A stretch of 64,000 bases of DNA, from positions 124,001 to 188,000 of the forward strand of contig JAQYWC010000065.1 in assembly GCA_030145245.1 (NCBI GenBank). The letters are read 5' to 3'. Of this stretch, positions 54,131 through 62,896 are shown piece after piece (positions within the stretch are counted from its first letter, which is position 1; the number at the start of each line of letters is the position of its first letter). The translations under genes were made by a program, and so were the position numbers. The notes below the pieces were generated by a model. That model made no database searches and had not been told where the DNA came from. It saw only the letters and a list, made by a program, of their open reading frames with translations. The DNA comes from Desulfobacterium sp. (GTDB lineage: Bacteria > Desulfobacterota > Desulfobacteria > Desulfobacterales > Desulfobacteraceae).

Positions 54131-55552
54131 ATGGTTGAAAGCATTATCCTGATCCCCTTTATTGCAGGGTGGATTGTATTTTTCCTTCCCAAGACAACAG
54201 GGCGCAGAATCCTGGTGATCACGGGTGTCATTCATCTGCTCTTATCTGTTTTATTGTGGATCAAAAGACCCACTGCCATACTTGCGGCCTACTTTGCCGT
54301 ATCACCGGAAGGGCTCCTGTCGCTTAGCGTCATCTCCCTTCTGTTTTTTTTAATCTCCATTTACTCGACAGCGTATCTGAAAGCCGCCGAGATTCAGTCG
54401 GAAAACATATTTACCGGGTCCATGCTGCTGTTTCTCTCCACCATGACCATGGTCACCCTTTCCGATCATATCATGGTGATGTGGATCGCCATTGAAGCGA
54501 CAACACTTGCCAGTGCACCGCTTATTTACACATACAGGACCTCGGAATCCCTGGAAGCCACCTGGAAATATGTCCTGATCTGCTCGGTGGGCATTGCCAT
54601 GGCCCTTTTAGGTTCGGTTCTGATCACCGTGGCCATGGATACCGGCAAGGTTAATGCGCCGGTCTCATTTTCAGGTCTGACAGCCGTGGCCAAAAGCCTG
54701 GACCCCCAATGGCTCAAGGCGGGTTTTGTCTTTATTCTTGTGGGATATGGAACAAAGATGGGCCTTGCCCCCATGCACACCTGGCTGCCGGACGCCCACA
54801 GCGAGGCGCCGAGTCCGGCATCGGCTCTTTTATCCGGGGTCCTGCTCAACTGTGCTTACCTTGGCATCTTTAAAACCAATAAAATCATGCATGCCGCAGG
54901 CCTGGGAGATTTTTCCGGTTCGATTCTCATGATATTCGGATTGATATCCATGCTGGCGGCGGCAACCTTTATTCTCAAGCAAACCGAGTACAAAAGACTT
55001 CTGGCCTATTCGAGTATTGAGAATATGGGAATCATTGCATTTGGAACCGGCATCGGCGGCATCGGTGTTTACGGTGCCATGATCTGTCTGATCCATCACA
55101 GCCTGATCAAATCCTCCCTGTTTTTAACCTCGGGCAATATTCTTCAGGGTTACAGGTGCAAGATCATTCAAAATATCGGAGGGCTTGTTTACCGCATGCC
55201 AAGAACCTTTATCGCGTTTTTTGCAGGTTTTGTAGCCATCTCAGGTTTTCCTCCCTTTGGAATGTTCATTGGAGAGATGTTCATTGTGATGGGGGCCTTC
55301 CGAAACGGTCACCATGTTGGGGCAATTATTTTCATGGGGACCATCTGTATTATTTTTGCGGGTCTCGCAAACCAGATCATGAGCATCTCCTTTGAAGATT
55401 CAAAAAGAAAGCATCGAATGCATATGGTAGGCAAAATGCTCTGGCCCCAGTATGTTCTTCTTCTGACATCGGTGGTTTTTTCCTTCTGGATGCCGGATAC
55501 CCTGTACATGACGATTGTGGAAGCGATTACTTCCATCGGTGGAGGCGTTTAA
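54131..55552 (+). CDS. hyfF: HyfF/NuoN-like proton-conducting membrane subunit
   Basis: A 473-residue antiporter-type subunit (MHTWLPDAHSEAPSPASALL, LLAYSSIENMGIIAFG, GFPPFGMFIGEMF). In the segment where HyfB has SGVMIKTG this protein has SGVLLNCA, a typical HyfF difference. No hyfD-like gene is present, so the complex has two antiporter-like subunits instead of three. Its stop overlaps the hyfG start by one base. Confidence 0.9.
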   Translation: MVESIILIPFIAGWIVFFLPKTTGRRILVITGVIHLLLSVLLWIKRPTAILAAYFAVSPEGLLSLSVISLLFFLISIYSTAYLKAAEIQSENIFTGSMLLFLSTMTMVTLSDHIMVMWIAIEATTLASAPLIYTYRTSESLEATWKYVLICSVGIAMALLGSVLITVAMDTGKVNAPVSFSGLTAVAKSLDPQWLKAGFVFILVGYGTKMGLAPMHTWLPDAHSEAPSPASALLSGVLLNCAYLGIFKTNKIMHAAGLGDFSGSILMIFGLISMLAAATFILKQTEYKRLLAYSSIENMGIIAFGTGIGGIGVYGAMICLIHHSLIKSSLFLTSGNILQGYRCKIIQNIGGLVYRMPRTFIAFFAGFVAISGFPPFGMFIGEMFIVMGAFRNGHHVGAIIFMGTICIIFAGLANQIMSISFEDSKRKHRMHMVGKMLWPQYVLLLTSVVFSFWMPDTLYMTIVEAITSIGGGV

Positions 55553-57060
55553 TGAAAACAGATTTTCTGCAGATTTCAAACGGGGAAGCAATAGGAAGAG
55601 AAAAGATTCCCCATCTTTCCTTTGATAATTTTTACCGGAACGCTTTGAGTATCATCCGGGTCGGGGGAAAGGTAGTACACTATTTTGCCTTTTCCGACAA
55701 AGGCAAAATAAAGCTGATGGCGGTTTTAAGGAAGGATACACTCAAGGTGGCCTCCTGCGACGCCCCGGATGTTTATCCTTCAATGACCAGTCAGTGCGAG
55801 CCGTTCCACATGTTTGAACGGGAGATTGCCGAGCAGTACGCCATCCGTCCGGAAGGCCATCCCTGGCTTAAAATGGTGCGATATCACGCCAACTTTCTGA
55901 ACAGGCAGGATGTTTTCGGCAATGACTATACCCGGGATATTCCAGGAAATTTTGATTACTATGCCGTGGAGGGCCAAGAGGTCCATGAAGTGGCTGTGGG
56001 CCCGGTTCATGCGGGGGTGATCGAACCCGGACATTTCCGGTTCAACTGTATTGGTGAACGGGTGCTGAACCTTGAAATCCAACTGGGATACCAGCACCGG
56101 GGCGTGGAAAAAATGCTGCCGGGTGTGGCACCCAAACGCCTGCCCGTGATTGTCGAAGGAATTGCCGGAGATACAGCTGTCGGTTATGGACTCTGCATGT
56201 CACAGGCCGTTGAGGCGCTGTCATCCCTTCAGGCGGATCCAGGGGCACAGATCATCCGGACCATTGCCCTGGAACTTGAACGTATCGCCAACCACGTCGG
56301 CGACCTGGGTGCTTTAAGCGGTGATGTTGCCTTTCTGCCGCCGGCAAATTACTTCGGCCGCATGAGGGGAGATTTCCTTAACATGACGCTTCTGATATGC
56401 GGCAACCGGTTCGGCAAGGGCCTGGTCCGGCCAGGGGGAACCCGGTTTGCCCTGACCGAGGAGATCCGGAAGGCACTGAACGAACGTATTTCTGAACTGA
56501 CGCCCCAGGTCAAGCATGTGATCAATCTTTTACTGACAAACTCCAGCGTCCAATCCCGTTTTGATGACTGTGGCGCTGTGACCAAGGCGGACGCAGAGAA
56601 ACTTGGACTGGTTGGCCCTGCAGGCCGTGCCTGCGGACTGCCCTATGATGTGAGGCGCTGTTTTCCAACCGGGCATTATGGTCAACTGAATATCCCTGAA
56701 AATGCGAAACCAACAGGAGATGTACATGCACGGGCAACCGTGAGGGGGGAAGAGATTCTCCAGTCCCTTGAGATCATCACGACCCTCCTGAGCGCTCCTG
56801 TCAAAACCCGCTCCATTGAAAACAGAAAGCTTTCTCTTGCGCCGTCCTCTTTTGTTGTAACCCTGAACGAAGCCTGGCGTGGCGAGCTGTCCCATTGCAT
56901 CCTGACCGATGCGGATGGCGCAATCCTCCGTTATAAGGTTAAAGATCCGTCTTTTCACAACTGGAACGGCCTGTCCATGGCGTTGAGGGATACGGAAATT
57001 TCAGATTTCCCCCTTAACAACAAGAGTTTTAATCTGTCCTATTGCGGGGTTGATCTCTAG
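55552..57060 (+). CDS. hyfG: HyfG-like (NuoCD-type) large subunit without NiFe ligands
   Basis: A 502-residue protein with GGAGG before the ATG. The N-terminal 120 residues are NuoC-like, and the rest is NuoD/hydrogenase-large-subunit-like (LEIQLGYQHRGVEKML, ELERIANHVGDLGAL, FGRMRGDFLN). In NiFe hydrogenases two CxxC pairs bind the metal. Here the first pair is absent (the segment reads VEGIAGDTAVGYG), and the C-terminal DPCxxC is replaced (DPSFHNWNG, ending SYCGVDL). The subunit therefore cannot hold a NiFe centre, which places the complex with Ehr-type assemblies whose electron donor is unknown. Confidence 0.9.
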   Translation: MKTDFLQISNGEAIGREKIPHLSFDNFYRNALSIIRVGGKVVHYFAFSDKGKIKLMAVLRKDTLKVASCDAPDVYPSMTSQCEPFHMFEREIAEQYAIRPEGHPWLKMVRYHANFLNRQDVFGNDYTRDIPGNFDYYAVEGQEVHEVAVGPVHAGVIEPGHFRFNCIGERVLNLEIQLGYQHRGVEKMLPGVAPKRLPVIVEGIAGDTAVGYGLCMSQAVEALSSLQADPGAQIIRTIALELERIANHVGDLGALSGDVAFLPPANYFGRMRGDFLNMTLLICGNRFGKGLVRPGGTRFALTEEIRKALNERISELTPQVKHVINLLLTNSSVQSRFDDCGAVTKADAEKLGLVGPAGRACGLPYDVRRCFPTGHYGQLNIPENAKPTGDVHARATVRGEEILQSLEIITTLLSAPVKTRSIENRKLSLAPSSFVVTLNEAWRGELSHCILTDADGAILRYKVKDPSFHNWNGLSMALRDTEISDFPLNNKSFNLSYCGVDL

Positions 57061-57142
57061 GCAAACCGATTTAAGAGTCAATGGGTGACATGGTCACAAC
57101 ATTAAAAGAGACACTTTCAACACAATTTTTTGAGAGAAAATA

Positions 57143-57886
57143 ATGTTCAACATATTAAAAAACAGACTCGATCAGGGTTACAGAACAACAGGCTACCCAA
57201 ACGAAAAGATCAACCTGCCGTCAAGTTACCGCGGGCGGCCCCGGATAAACCGGCATGCGCCCGCTGAAGTGATCGCAGAATGCGCCGCGGCCTGCCCCCA
57301 GGATGCCATTGATATCTCCGGGAAATTGATCGACATGGGCCGGTGTGTCTTCTGCGGCACATGTGAACACATCTCAAAAGGAGAATTCATCTCCTTTACC
57401 CAGGATTTTGAAATCTCCGTATCTGAAAAAAAGCACCTGCTGACCGATGGCGGGCTGCCGGCTCTGGCTGAACATTCAAAGCAGCATTTTAAAAAGCTGT
57501 TCGGCAGGTCCCTTCAGCTCCGGCAGGTATCGGCAGGCGGATGTAACGCCTGCGAAGCGGACTTGAATGTTCTTGCCACCCCCTTTTTCGACCTTGCCCG
57601 TTTTGGTATCAATTTTGTGGCGTCTCCCCGTCATGCCGACGGGATTGTTGTGACAGGCCCGGTTTCAAAAAACATGAAAACCGCTCTGCTCAAGACATTC
57701 GAGGCCACCGCCTCACCTAAAGTGGTGATTGCCGTGGGCAGCTGCGCCCTGACCGGCGGCCCGTTCCGGGGAAGCCCCGAAATTGCCGAAGGGCTGGACA
57801 GCATTTTACCGGTGGATCTATTTATTCCCGGGTGTCCGCCCCATCCCCTGACCAATTTACATGCCCTGTTGACCTTTTTTAAATAA
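57143..57886 (+). CDS. hyfI: HyfI/NuoB-like small subunit with N-terminal ferredoxin-type domain
   Basis: A 247-residue protein. The N-terminal part (about 40-85) keeps a reduced ferredoxin-like domain (AECAAACPQDAI, RCVFCGTC), as if HyfH were fused on. The C-terminal part is the NuoB-type subunit with all four cysteines for the proximal 4Fe-4S cluster (GGCNACEAD, VGSCALTGGPF, IPGCPPHP). GAGAG lies upstream of the ATG. It ends the cluster. Its last 44 bases recur at 63740-63783 on the far side of the AT-rich island. Confidence 0.9.
   Translation: MFNILKNRLDQGYRTTGYPNEKINLPSSYRGRPRINRHAPAEVIAECAAACPQDAIDISGKLIDMGRCVFCGTCEHISKGEFISFTQDFEISVSEKKHLLTDGGLPALAEHSKQHFKKLFGRSLQLRQVSAGGCNACEADLNVLATPFFDLARFGINFVASPRHADGIVVTGPVSKNMKTALLKTFEATASPKVVIAVGSCALTGGPFRGSPEIAEGLDSILPVDLFIPGCPPHPLTNLHALLTFFK
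57842..57885 (+). repeat. 44-bp direct repeat, left copy (3' end of hyfI)
   Basis: Matches 63740-63783 with a single mismatch (57848 C versus 63746 G). It covers the last 14 codons of hyfI and two bases of its stop codon. The two copies bracket an AT-rich stretch of about 5.9 kb, in the manner of attL/attR around an integrated element. Confidence 0.9.
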
Positions 57887-58088
57887 CCCTGGTGTGAAAC
57901 CCAAGGCAAAGTGCGTATTCCGGCCTTTGATTATTGCAATTGATGTTTTTTCAAAAGGGACTTTGGAATCGTCAGTGAGCCATGCTTAAAATCCGCCTTA
58001 AATCAATATAGTCTCAATTTTTTAAAAAATTCAGAATTATTTAGACTCTGTCAGTCTGGTGCCTGTTTTTCATTTCAGCAATATTTTG

Positions 58089-58136
58089 ACCAAGCCCTGC
58101 ACGGACACAACATGCTGTGTCCGTGCAGGGCTTGGT
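58089..58136. repeat. Perfect 21-bp inverted repeat (hairpin)
   Basis: ACCAAGCCCTG-CACGGACACA and its exact complement are separated by six bases (ACATGC). A run of nine T occurs about 20 bases later, so it could be a strong terminator after hyfI, but the stem is much longer than usual and it may instead be a recombination or replication structure. Confidence 0.85.
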
Positions 58137-58392
58137 GCACATTTCAGCGTTTGGACTTTTTTTTTACTCTTGTTGACAAAAAGCAAGTTCCTACCCTTCA
58201 CAGTTCGGGTCGAGTTTTTGTGACATAGCCTATTTTTTTTGAAGCACCCCAAGAGGGTTTAGATGAATCGCTCTCTGAAAATATACGAGAGATATACCAT
58301 TTAAAAAGTCCGGTTTTTCGGGCTATTTGTATTTTCATTCCTCGTTTCACGGCTAAAGCTTACCAAAGCTATACCTTTTATGGGTGAAAATA

Positions 58393-58442
58393 TACCATAG
58401 GTGAACTTTTATTTGTGGACACCATTTGCTTACCAGAGGTAA
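58393..58442. promoter_or_regulatory. Candidate operators of the S24-type repressor
   Basis: TTACC-AGA-GGTAA (58430-58442) is a perfect 5-bp inverted repeat that overlaps the ribosome site AGAGGT of the repressor gene. TACC-ATA-GGTG (58393-58403) is a similar site, and further TACC half-sites lie at 58361 and 58372. Their spacing and place suggest autoregulation. Confidence 0.55.
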
Positions 58443-58450
58443 ATATCGGT

Positions 58451-59218
58451 ATGAACAAATCGCTCAAAATAAAACAGGAATTTCTTGAAGCTCTCAGAGA
58501 ACGAAACAAAGAGTATGGAAGGGGTTTTCAAACCTTTATTGCAACAGATATTGGGAAAACTAAAGGTGCCTTCACCTCTATATTTAAATATTTCAAAAAC
58601 GAAATTGAGCTTGAAAAAGTAAAGCTTTCTTTCGATCTACAGGTTGAAATAGCAGAAGCATGTGGAACTGATTATATCGCCTTTATACAAAAAGGAAGAG
58701 ATCTTATAGAAGGAAAACCCACGCCCCTCATAGTCCAAACAAATTCAGATGAAGAGAAGGATCTCCTCACCCCAAAGGCCCCAGATTATAGGGGTGTGCC
58801 TTTGATGGAGTCGGGCAAGCTTGCTGCCTGGTCTAATGAATCATCATTTGATGAATATGAAAGGCCCAGCTGCGAGGTTATAGTCTACCTCCCGGAATTA
58901 GGCCACCGGGCAAACCACAATCTTGTAGCTGCCAGGGTGGGTGGTGACTCCATGGAACCTATAATTCCAAAGGATGCCATCATCATCATTGATAAGGATG
59001 ACAGGGAGTTTGTGGATGATAAGATCTTTGCAGTGGCCATTGAAGACGCAGGGGTTCAGAACCTTGCCGTGAAGTATGTTCGGAAATTTGAAGTGGCCAA
59101 GGGGTTCTCACTGTGGAGTGAGAATCGACAGTATCAGCCTAGGTTGGTAACTGAATCGGACTGGTTGAGGCTCTGTGTTGGTCGGGTTATTTGGATGTGG
59201 CGGAGTTTTAATGGATGA
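58451..59218 (+). CDS. S24-peptidase (LexA/CI-like) transcriptional regulator
   Basis: A 255-residue protein starting at MNKSLKIKQ with AGAGGT upstream; a GTG at 58415 would add 12 residues. The N-terminal 75 residues probably bind DNA through a divergent helix-turn-helix. The C-terminal half is an S24 peptidase domain with S167 in GGDSMEP and K208 in LAVKYV. Phage CI and LexA-like proteins of this type cleave themselves after DNA damage, relieving repression. The gene opens the AT-rich island and likely controls it. No integrase is in view. Confidence 0.87.
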   Translation: MNKSLKIKQEFLEALRERNKEYGRGFQTFIATDIGKTKGAFTSIFKYFKNEIELEKVKLSFDLQVEIAEACGTDYIAFIQKGRDLIEGKPTPLIVQTNSDEEKDLLTPKAPDYRGVPLMESGKLAAWSNESSFDEYERPSCEVIVYLPELGHRANHNLVAARVGGDSMEPIIPKDAIIIIDKDDREFVDDKIFAVAIEDAGVQNLAVKYVRKFEVAKGFSLWSENRQYQPRLVTESDWLRLCVGRVIWMWRSFNG

Positions 59219-59278
59219 TGACTGAATGATATGTGAAAGCCAACGTTATGCAATTAAATTACAAAACAATAATAAAAT

Positions 59279-61039
59279 ATGAAATTTAGGACATTAAAAA
59301 AATGGGATGACCCATCCGAGTGTAGTCAATTAGTATATCTGGCGCAATTATTAGAAGAGTTGCTTTTTGATTATTCTCTCGACACCTATAAGCCGTCAGC
59401 AATGAATACTAGCATGCTTTGTTTCGAGGCTTTAACCGTAATCAAAGATATAGAAAATGGGGTTATCAAAGAGGCAAACCTACCTCACATTATAGATGAG
59501 CTGTCTTTAAATATGAGTAAGGATCCCGTTTCAAAAAAACTGATCTCTATAGATTACCCAAAAGCTATCACCACTATATCTACAAAGGAAACTCGTTTAT
59601 CAGAAAAAAAAATAATATTAGAGCTTATCTGGTCTGAAATAGAACTAAAAAAATACAAAATAAAAAATGAACAACTTCTAATTAATGCCATTGAGAACGA
59701 TCAGGAAAAAAGCACTATTCGTACTTTGGCAAGAAGCTACATAACAACTCTTATTAACTTGGGATATCGCCCCAATCATTTATATCAAACGACGATCGAC
59801 TTCTTTCATTACTCAAAAAACAGAATAGGCAGTAACGAAGCTATAAAGGATTATGTCTCTAAATTTGATGGTAAACGCAGTCAATACACTGTGATTTATA
59901 GAGCCTCAGAAATATTTAACACATTAATTGAAGCATGTGCAGGGTTTAATGTTGAAGTTACTAATGATGCAAAAGAATATACGGCAGCATTAGAAGAAAG
60001 AGGGTATAGGCTTAGAAACAAAAATGAACTTTTCGTAATTATAAAAGAGATTAAATGTTTAGATCACTATTCAGCACGAGAGTTAGCTGTCAAAAAGATT
60101 GAAACGATAGCTACACTACTCACCCTATATCACCATAAAGAACACCCATCATGGAATAAAGAATGCGTTGTAATTGAGGTAGGTTCTAAAAAATCCAGAA
60201 AAATAGGAAAACCTCTAAATCCAATGCATAAATGTTTTGATCTTGTCCCGGATAAGGCTTCAAAAAAATTAAACACCCTCCTTTCTAATTTTTCACTCAC
60301 CCCTCCCTCCTTTAACAGGTTTAGTAGAAGTGCCGAATTACATTCATTAGCATTAAACAGCGACTCTCAAGAAAATCAAATGATAAATTTATGGATTTCT
60401 CTTGAATCTTTAGTCCCCTCCAGCACAAAAGACTCAAAAATTATTAATATATTGGATTCAGTGATGCCGTTTTTGAACCTTAACTATGTTAATCGATTGT
60501 TAGAAAGGCTATTTTCAGACTTAATCGTTTGGAATAGAGGTGTTTTATTCCATAAGCTAAAAGGGATAGAAGGCAGCAAAACAACAGTGCGCTTAGCTAA
60601 GTTGCTGTCGCTTAATTCTCACGAAGATGCAAAAAAATCACTATTCGCAGATTTAGGTGATTTTCATTTACTGAGGAATAGAGTATTTCACATTGCAGAG
60701 ATACTTGATTCAGGAAAAAAAATTGGAAATCTATTAAAGAATCACGATAAAAGAGTTAGGTGGCAACTTAGAAGGATCTATCGCACCAGAAATATTATTG
60801 TTCATACAGGTAGAACGCCTAGTTATACAGGAATCCTGATAGAAAACATTCATGATTATTTAGATATTATTCTATCAACTCTTGTCAATATAGCGTCTGG
60901 TGGAATAAATATCGATTCAATCGAACAGGGCTTTAAATACATTGAATTAACCTACGATTCATATTTTTCCACTTTGAATCTAACGGATAAGTTCGATGAA
61001 GCAAACATTGAAGAAGTACTTTTTAGACATGCAATCTAA
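59279..61039 (+). CDS. Unknown large protein with C-terminal HEPN-type motifs
   Basis: A 586-residue AT-rich gene product with no signal peptide. Most of the sequence is helical and unrecognised. Near the C-terminus are two R-N-x3-H motifs, RNRVFH at 466-471 and RNIIVH at 504-509, the signature of HEPN ribonucleases, within segments like those of Apea-type HEPN domains (WISLESLVPSS upstream, NIHDYLDIILSTLVN downstream). HEPN proteins cut RNA in toxin-antitoxin and anti-phage systems. The neighbours (S24-type repressor, deoxyribosyltransferase/TIR-like protein) suit a defence role. There is no good ribosome site before the ATG. Confidence 0.65.
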   Translation: MKFRTLKKWDDPSECSQLVYLAQLLEELLFDYSLDTYKPSAMNTSMLCFEALTVIKDIENGVIKEANLPHIIDELSLNMSKDPVSKKLISIDYPKAITTISTKETRLSEKKIILELIWSEIELKKYKIKNEQLLINAIENDQEKSTIRTLARSYITTLINLGYRPNHLYQTTIDFFHYSKNRIGSNEAIKDYVSKFDGKRSQYTVIYRASEIFNTLIEACAGFNVEVTNDAKEYTAALEERGYRLRNKNELFVIIKEIKCLDHYSARELAVKKIETIATLLTLYHHKEHPSWNKECVVIEVGSKKSRKIGKPLNPMHKCFDLVPDKASKKLNTLLSNFSLTPPSFNRFSRSAELHSLALNSDSQENQMINLWISLESLVPSSTKDSKIINILDSVMPFLNLNYVNRLLERLFSDLIVWNRGVLFHKLKGIEGSKTTVRLAKLLSLNSHEDAKKSLFADLGDFHLLRNRVFHIAEILDSGKKIGNLLKNHDKRVRWQLRRIYRTRNIIVHTGRTPSYTGILIENIHDYLDIILSTLVNIASGGINIDSIEQGFKYIELTYDSYFSTLNLTDKFDEANIEEVLFRHAI

Positions 61040-61088
61040 TCTGTCATCTGATGCCTTTTGCGCAGCCTCACAACCCCATAAATAGACA

Positions 61089-61160
61089 AAAAGGCTGCCG
61101 AGGCTCTGCAAGGTGGGATCTGCTGGATTGGAGAGGGGACGATAAGGGTAACTAATTGGA
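61089..61160 (+). repeat. Repeated leader element, copy 1
   Basis: GCTCTGCAAGGTGGGATCTG followed by GGAGAGGGGACGA. Related sequence precedes the genes at 61677 and 62741. This copy ends just before the ribosome site of the small gene at 61169. Confidence 0.5.
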
Positions 61161-61168
61161 GATTAATT

Positions 61169-61507
61169 ATGAAAAAACCGTTTATCGATCAATGGCTCAA
61201 GCAGATAAAAACCATTTTTCCAGAAAGCGCACGAATCGGAAATGATCATCAAGAGTCTGATGCTATTATAAAAATCGATTGGAAATTAGAGAATGATCTG
61301 GATAGGCCGAACAAACGATCCCGATTAATAAAAATTATAATTTCCGGAGAAGCGATCGAAGATTGTCAAAATCCCGTTGAAGCGGGTAAAATTTTTCATA
61401 AAATCATCAAAGAAAAATTTTCCAGTTTTGACCCTGACCATGATGACTCCATACATACGGGTCCCCCAGAAGAGGTGTGGGTCATTTCAACATTTGATTT
61501 GAATTAA
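61169..61507 (+). CDS. Small unknown protein
   Basis: A 112-residue acidic protein with GGAG before the ATG. It has no signal peptide or membrane segment and I recognise no domain. The middle (IKIDWKLENDLDRPNKRSR, then LIKIIISGEAI) suggests a small alpha/beta fold. It sits between the HEPN-motif gene and the deoxyribosyltransferase-like gene and might be an antitoxin or accessory protein; that is a guess from position. Confidence 0.6.
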   Translation: MKKPFIDQWLKQIKTIFPESARIGNDHQESDAIIKIDWKLENDLDRPNKRSRLIKIIISGEAIEDCQNPVEAGKIFHKIIKEKFSSFDPDHDDSIHTGPPEEVWVISTFDLN

Positions 61508-61591
61508 ACTTAGATCATATCAGGACAAGCCTCCATGTCAGTGAGATGAGACTCCTGACCATACCCCTGGCGTGAGACCAAAAAACTGTCC

Positions 61592-61640
61592 AAGCTCTGC
61601 AAGACAGGAGAGGATGGAGAGGGGAACGAGTGACCGGATT
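61592..61640 (+). repeat. Repeated leader element, copy 2
   Basis: GCTCTGCAAGACAGGAGAGG followed by ATGGAGAGGGGAACGAG, similar to the element before 61169. It lies upstream of the gene at 61677. Confidence 0.5.
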
Positions 61641-61676
61641 AATTCCAATTGGGATTGGAATAATAAGGAGATCTGA

Positions 61677-62588
61677 ATGACTTCAAAGAAAGAAGAATGT
61701 TTTATAATCATGCCCATTTCTGATCCTGAAGGCTATGAAAAAGGGCATTTCAAACATATTTACGCCGATATCATCACGCCAGCATGTGAAAAAGCTGGAT
61801 ACCAGCCTGTCAGAGCCGATGATATAAATGATACAAACATGATCCATTTAGACATCCTCAAAAGGTTGCTGGACACACCAATGGCAATCTGTGATCTTAG
61901 CTCCAGAAACCCCAATGTATTGTTTGAACTTGGTCTAAGGCAAGCATTTGACAAGCCTGTTGTCTTGATACAGGAAGAAGATACTCCACAGATATTCGAC
62001 ATAACACTACTTAGGGTAGTTGATTACAGACAGGGTTTTATATACCACCAAGTTATTGAAGACCAGAATAGTATTGCTGAGGCCATCAAATCCACAAAGG
62101 AAGCGACTGAGAACAAAGAGGGGGTTAACTCCCTTGTAAAACTACTTTCACTCTCTAAAGCCTCTACAAATGAAATTCAGCAGACCGAAAATAATCCAAT
62201 GTTACAAATAGTTTTGGCTGAAATGGACGCTATGCGCCAGGAATTAAGACGTGTCTCTCGAAATATTAATCAAATTAATATTATAGAAAGGGGGACTAAT
62301 ATTGCTGATCATTTCGAAAGACCTCAACATCAACTTGCTCATCTCAAAGATAATTTTAAACAGGTAAAAAATAGTTGTTTGGCTTCAAATTCTCATCGTA
62401 GAAAGAAGAAGGGGATCGAGTTATGCCATGAAATCATTCGGCAGGCAAAGCTTGCATCTTTTGACGAAGAACTCCCCTCCTCAATTCGTAAAGAATATAA
62501 AAACTTAATTGCCAGTGCAAATAAGTTAATAGATAATATGCCTATGACATCCATCCCTTGTATCCTTGAAGAAGATGAAAATGCTTAA
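61677..62588 (+). CDS. Nucleoside-deoxyribosyltransferase/TIR-like protein
   Basis: A 303-residue protein with AAGGAG before the ATG. The N-terminal domain (about 1-130) has CFIIMPIS, HIYADIITPACEKAGYQPVR and the acidic-site motif NPNVLFELGLRQAF with E84, a pattern shared by nucleoside 2-deoxyribosyltransferase-like and TIR-like folds that act on nucleotides or NAD. The C-terminal 170 residues are helical and may sense or oligomerise. Proteins of this design are found in anti-phage islands. Catalytic activity and partner are not known. Confidence 0.72.
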   Translation: MTSKKEECFIIMPISDPEGYEKGHFKHIYADIITPACEKAGYQPVRADDINDTNMIHLDILKRLLDTPMAICDLSSRNPNVLFELGLRQAFDKPVVLIQEEDTPQIFDITLLRVVDYRQGFIYHQVIEDQNSIAEAIKSTKEATENKEGVNSLVKLLSLSKASTNEIQQTENNPMLQIVLAEMDAMRQELRRVSRNINQINIIERGTNIADHFERPQHQLAHLKDNFKQVKNSCLASNSHRRKKKGIELCHEIIRQAKLASFDEELPSSIRKEYKNLIASANKLIDNMPMTSIPCILEEDENA

Positions 62589-62651
62589 CAAATCTTACAA
62601 CAGATCCTTTATTCCCAACCCTCAATACAATTGGAGCACGATATTCTGCAA

Positions 62652-62690
62652 GGTGGATCTGAATGGGGCGAGATACGGTGACAAATAGAT
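62652..62690 (+). repeat. Repeated leader element, copy 3
   Basis: TCTGCAAGGTGGATCTGAAT followed by GGGGCGAGATACGG, the most diverged copy. It precedes the short exported open frame at 62741. Confidence 0.45.
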
Positions 62691-62740
62691 TTCTATTGAG
62701 TTGGGCATTACATGATTCATGTCTTCAACGATGGCTATTC

Positions 62741-62896
62741 ATGGGGAAATCATTAATTCTAATACTCTTGGCATTCACAATTACAACATCCTTACCTGCC
62801 ACAGCTCTATCCGTTAATGATCAGGAAATTCGGATCATCAGAATGGAAGAGCAAGTGCAGGGGCTTAAAGAGCAGATTGCTGAGATCCGGTGTTAG
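62741..62896 (+). pseudogene. N-terminal fragment of an exported protein, cut by an insertion-sequence end
   Basis: From the ATG at 62741 the sequence gives a signal peptide (MGKSLILILLAFTITTSLPATA) and then a short coiled-coil-like segment (IIRMEEQVQGLKEQIAEIR). The frame stops at TGTTAG, which is also the first bases of an IS21-like end. The rest of the gene is missing, so this appears to be a truncated secreted or periplasmic protein. An in-frame ATG at 62663 exists but lies inside the repeated leader. Confidence 0.5.

Larger units (their letters stand above)
57887..58450. other. AT-rich spacer opening the island
   Basis: About 560 bp without a convincing gene. It contains a long perfect hairpin (58089-58136), an A/T-rich stretch and a set of TACC half-sites before the repressor gene. 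Confidence 0.5.

Noticed and set aside
55552-57060. Calling HyfG a catalytic NiFe hydrogenase subunit
   Set aside because: Both CxxC nickel-binding pairs are missing, so hydrogen chemistry is not supported.
58070-58252. A 60-codon minus-strand frame over the hairpin
   Set aside because: It is made largely of the inverted repeat and low-complexity lysine codons, without a ribosome site.
61040-62740. Integron-like cassette array with attC sites
   Set aside because: The spacers share a motif, but I could not find paired attC core sites or an integron integrase.
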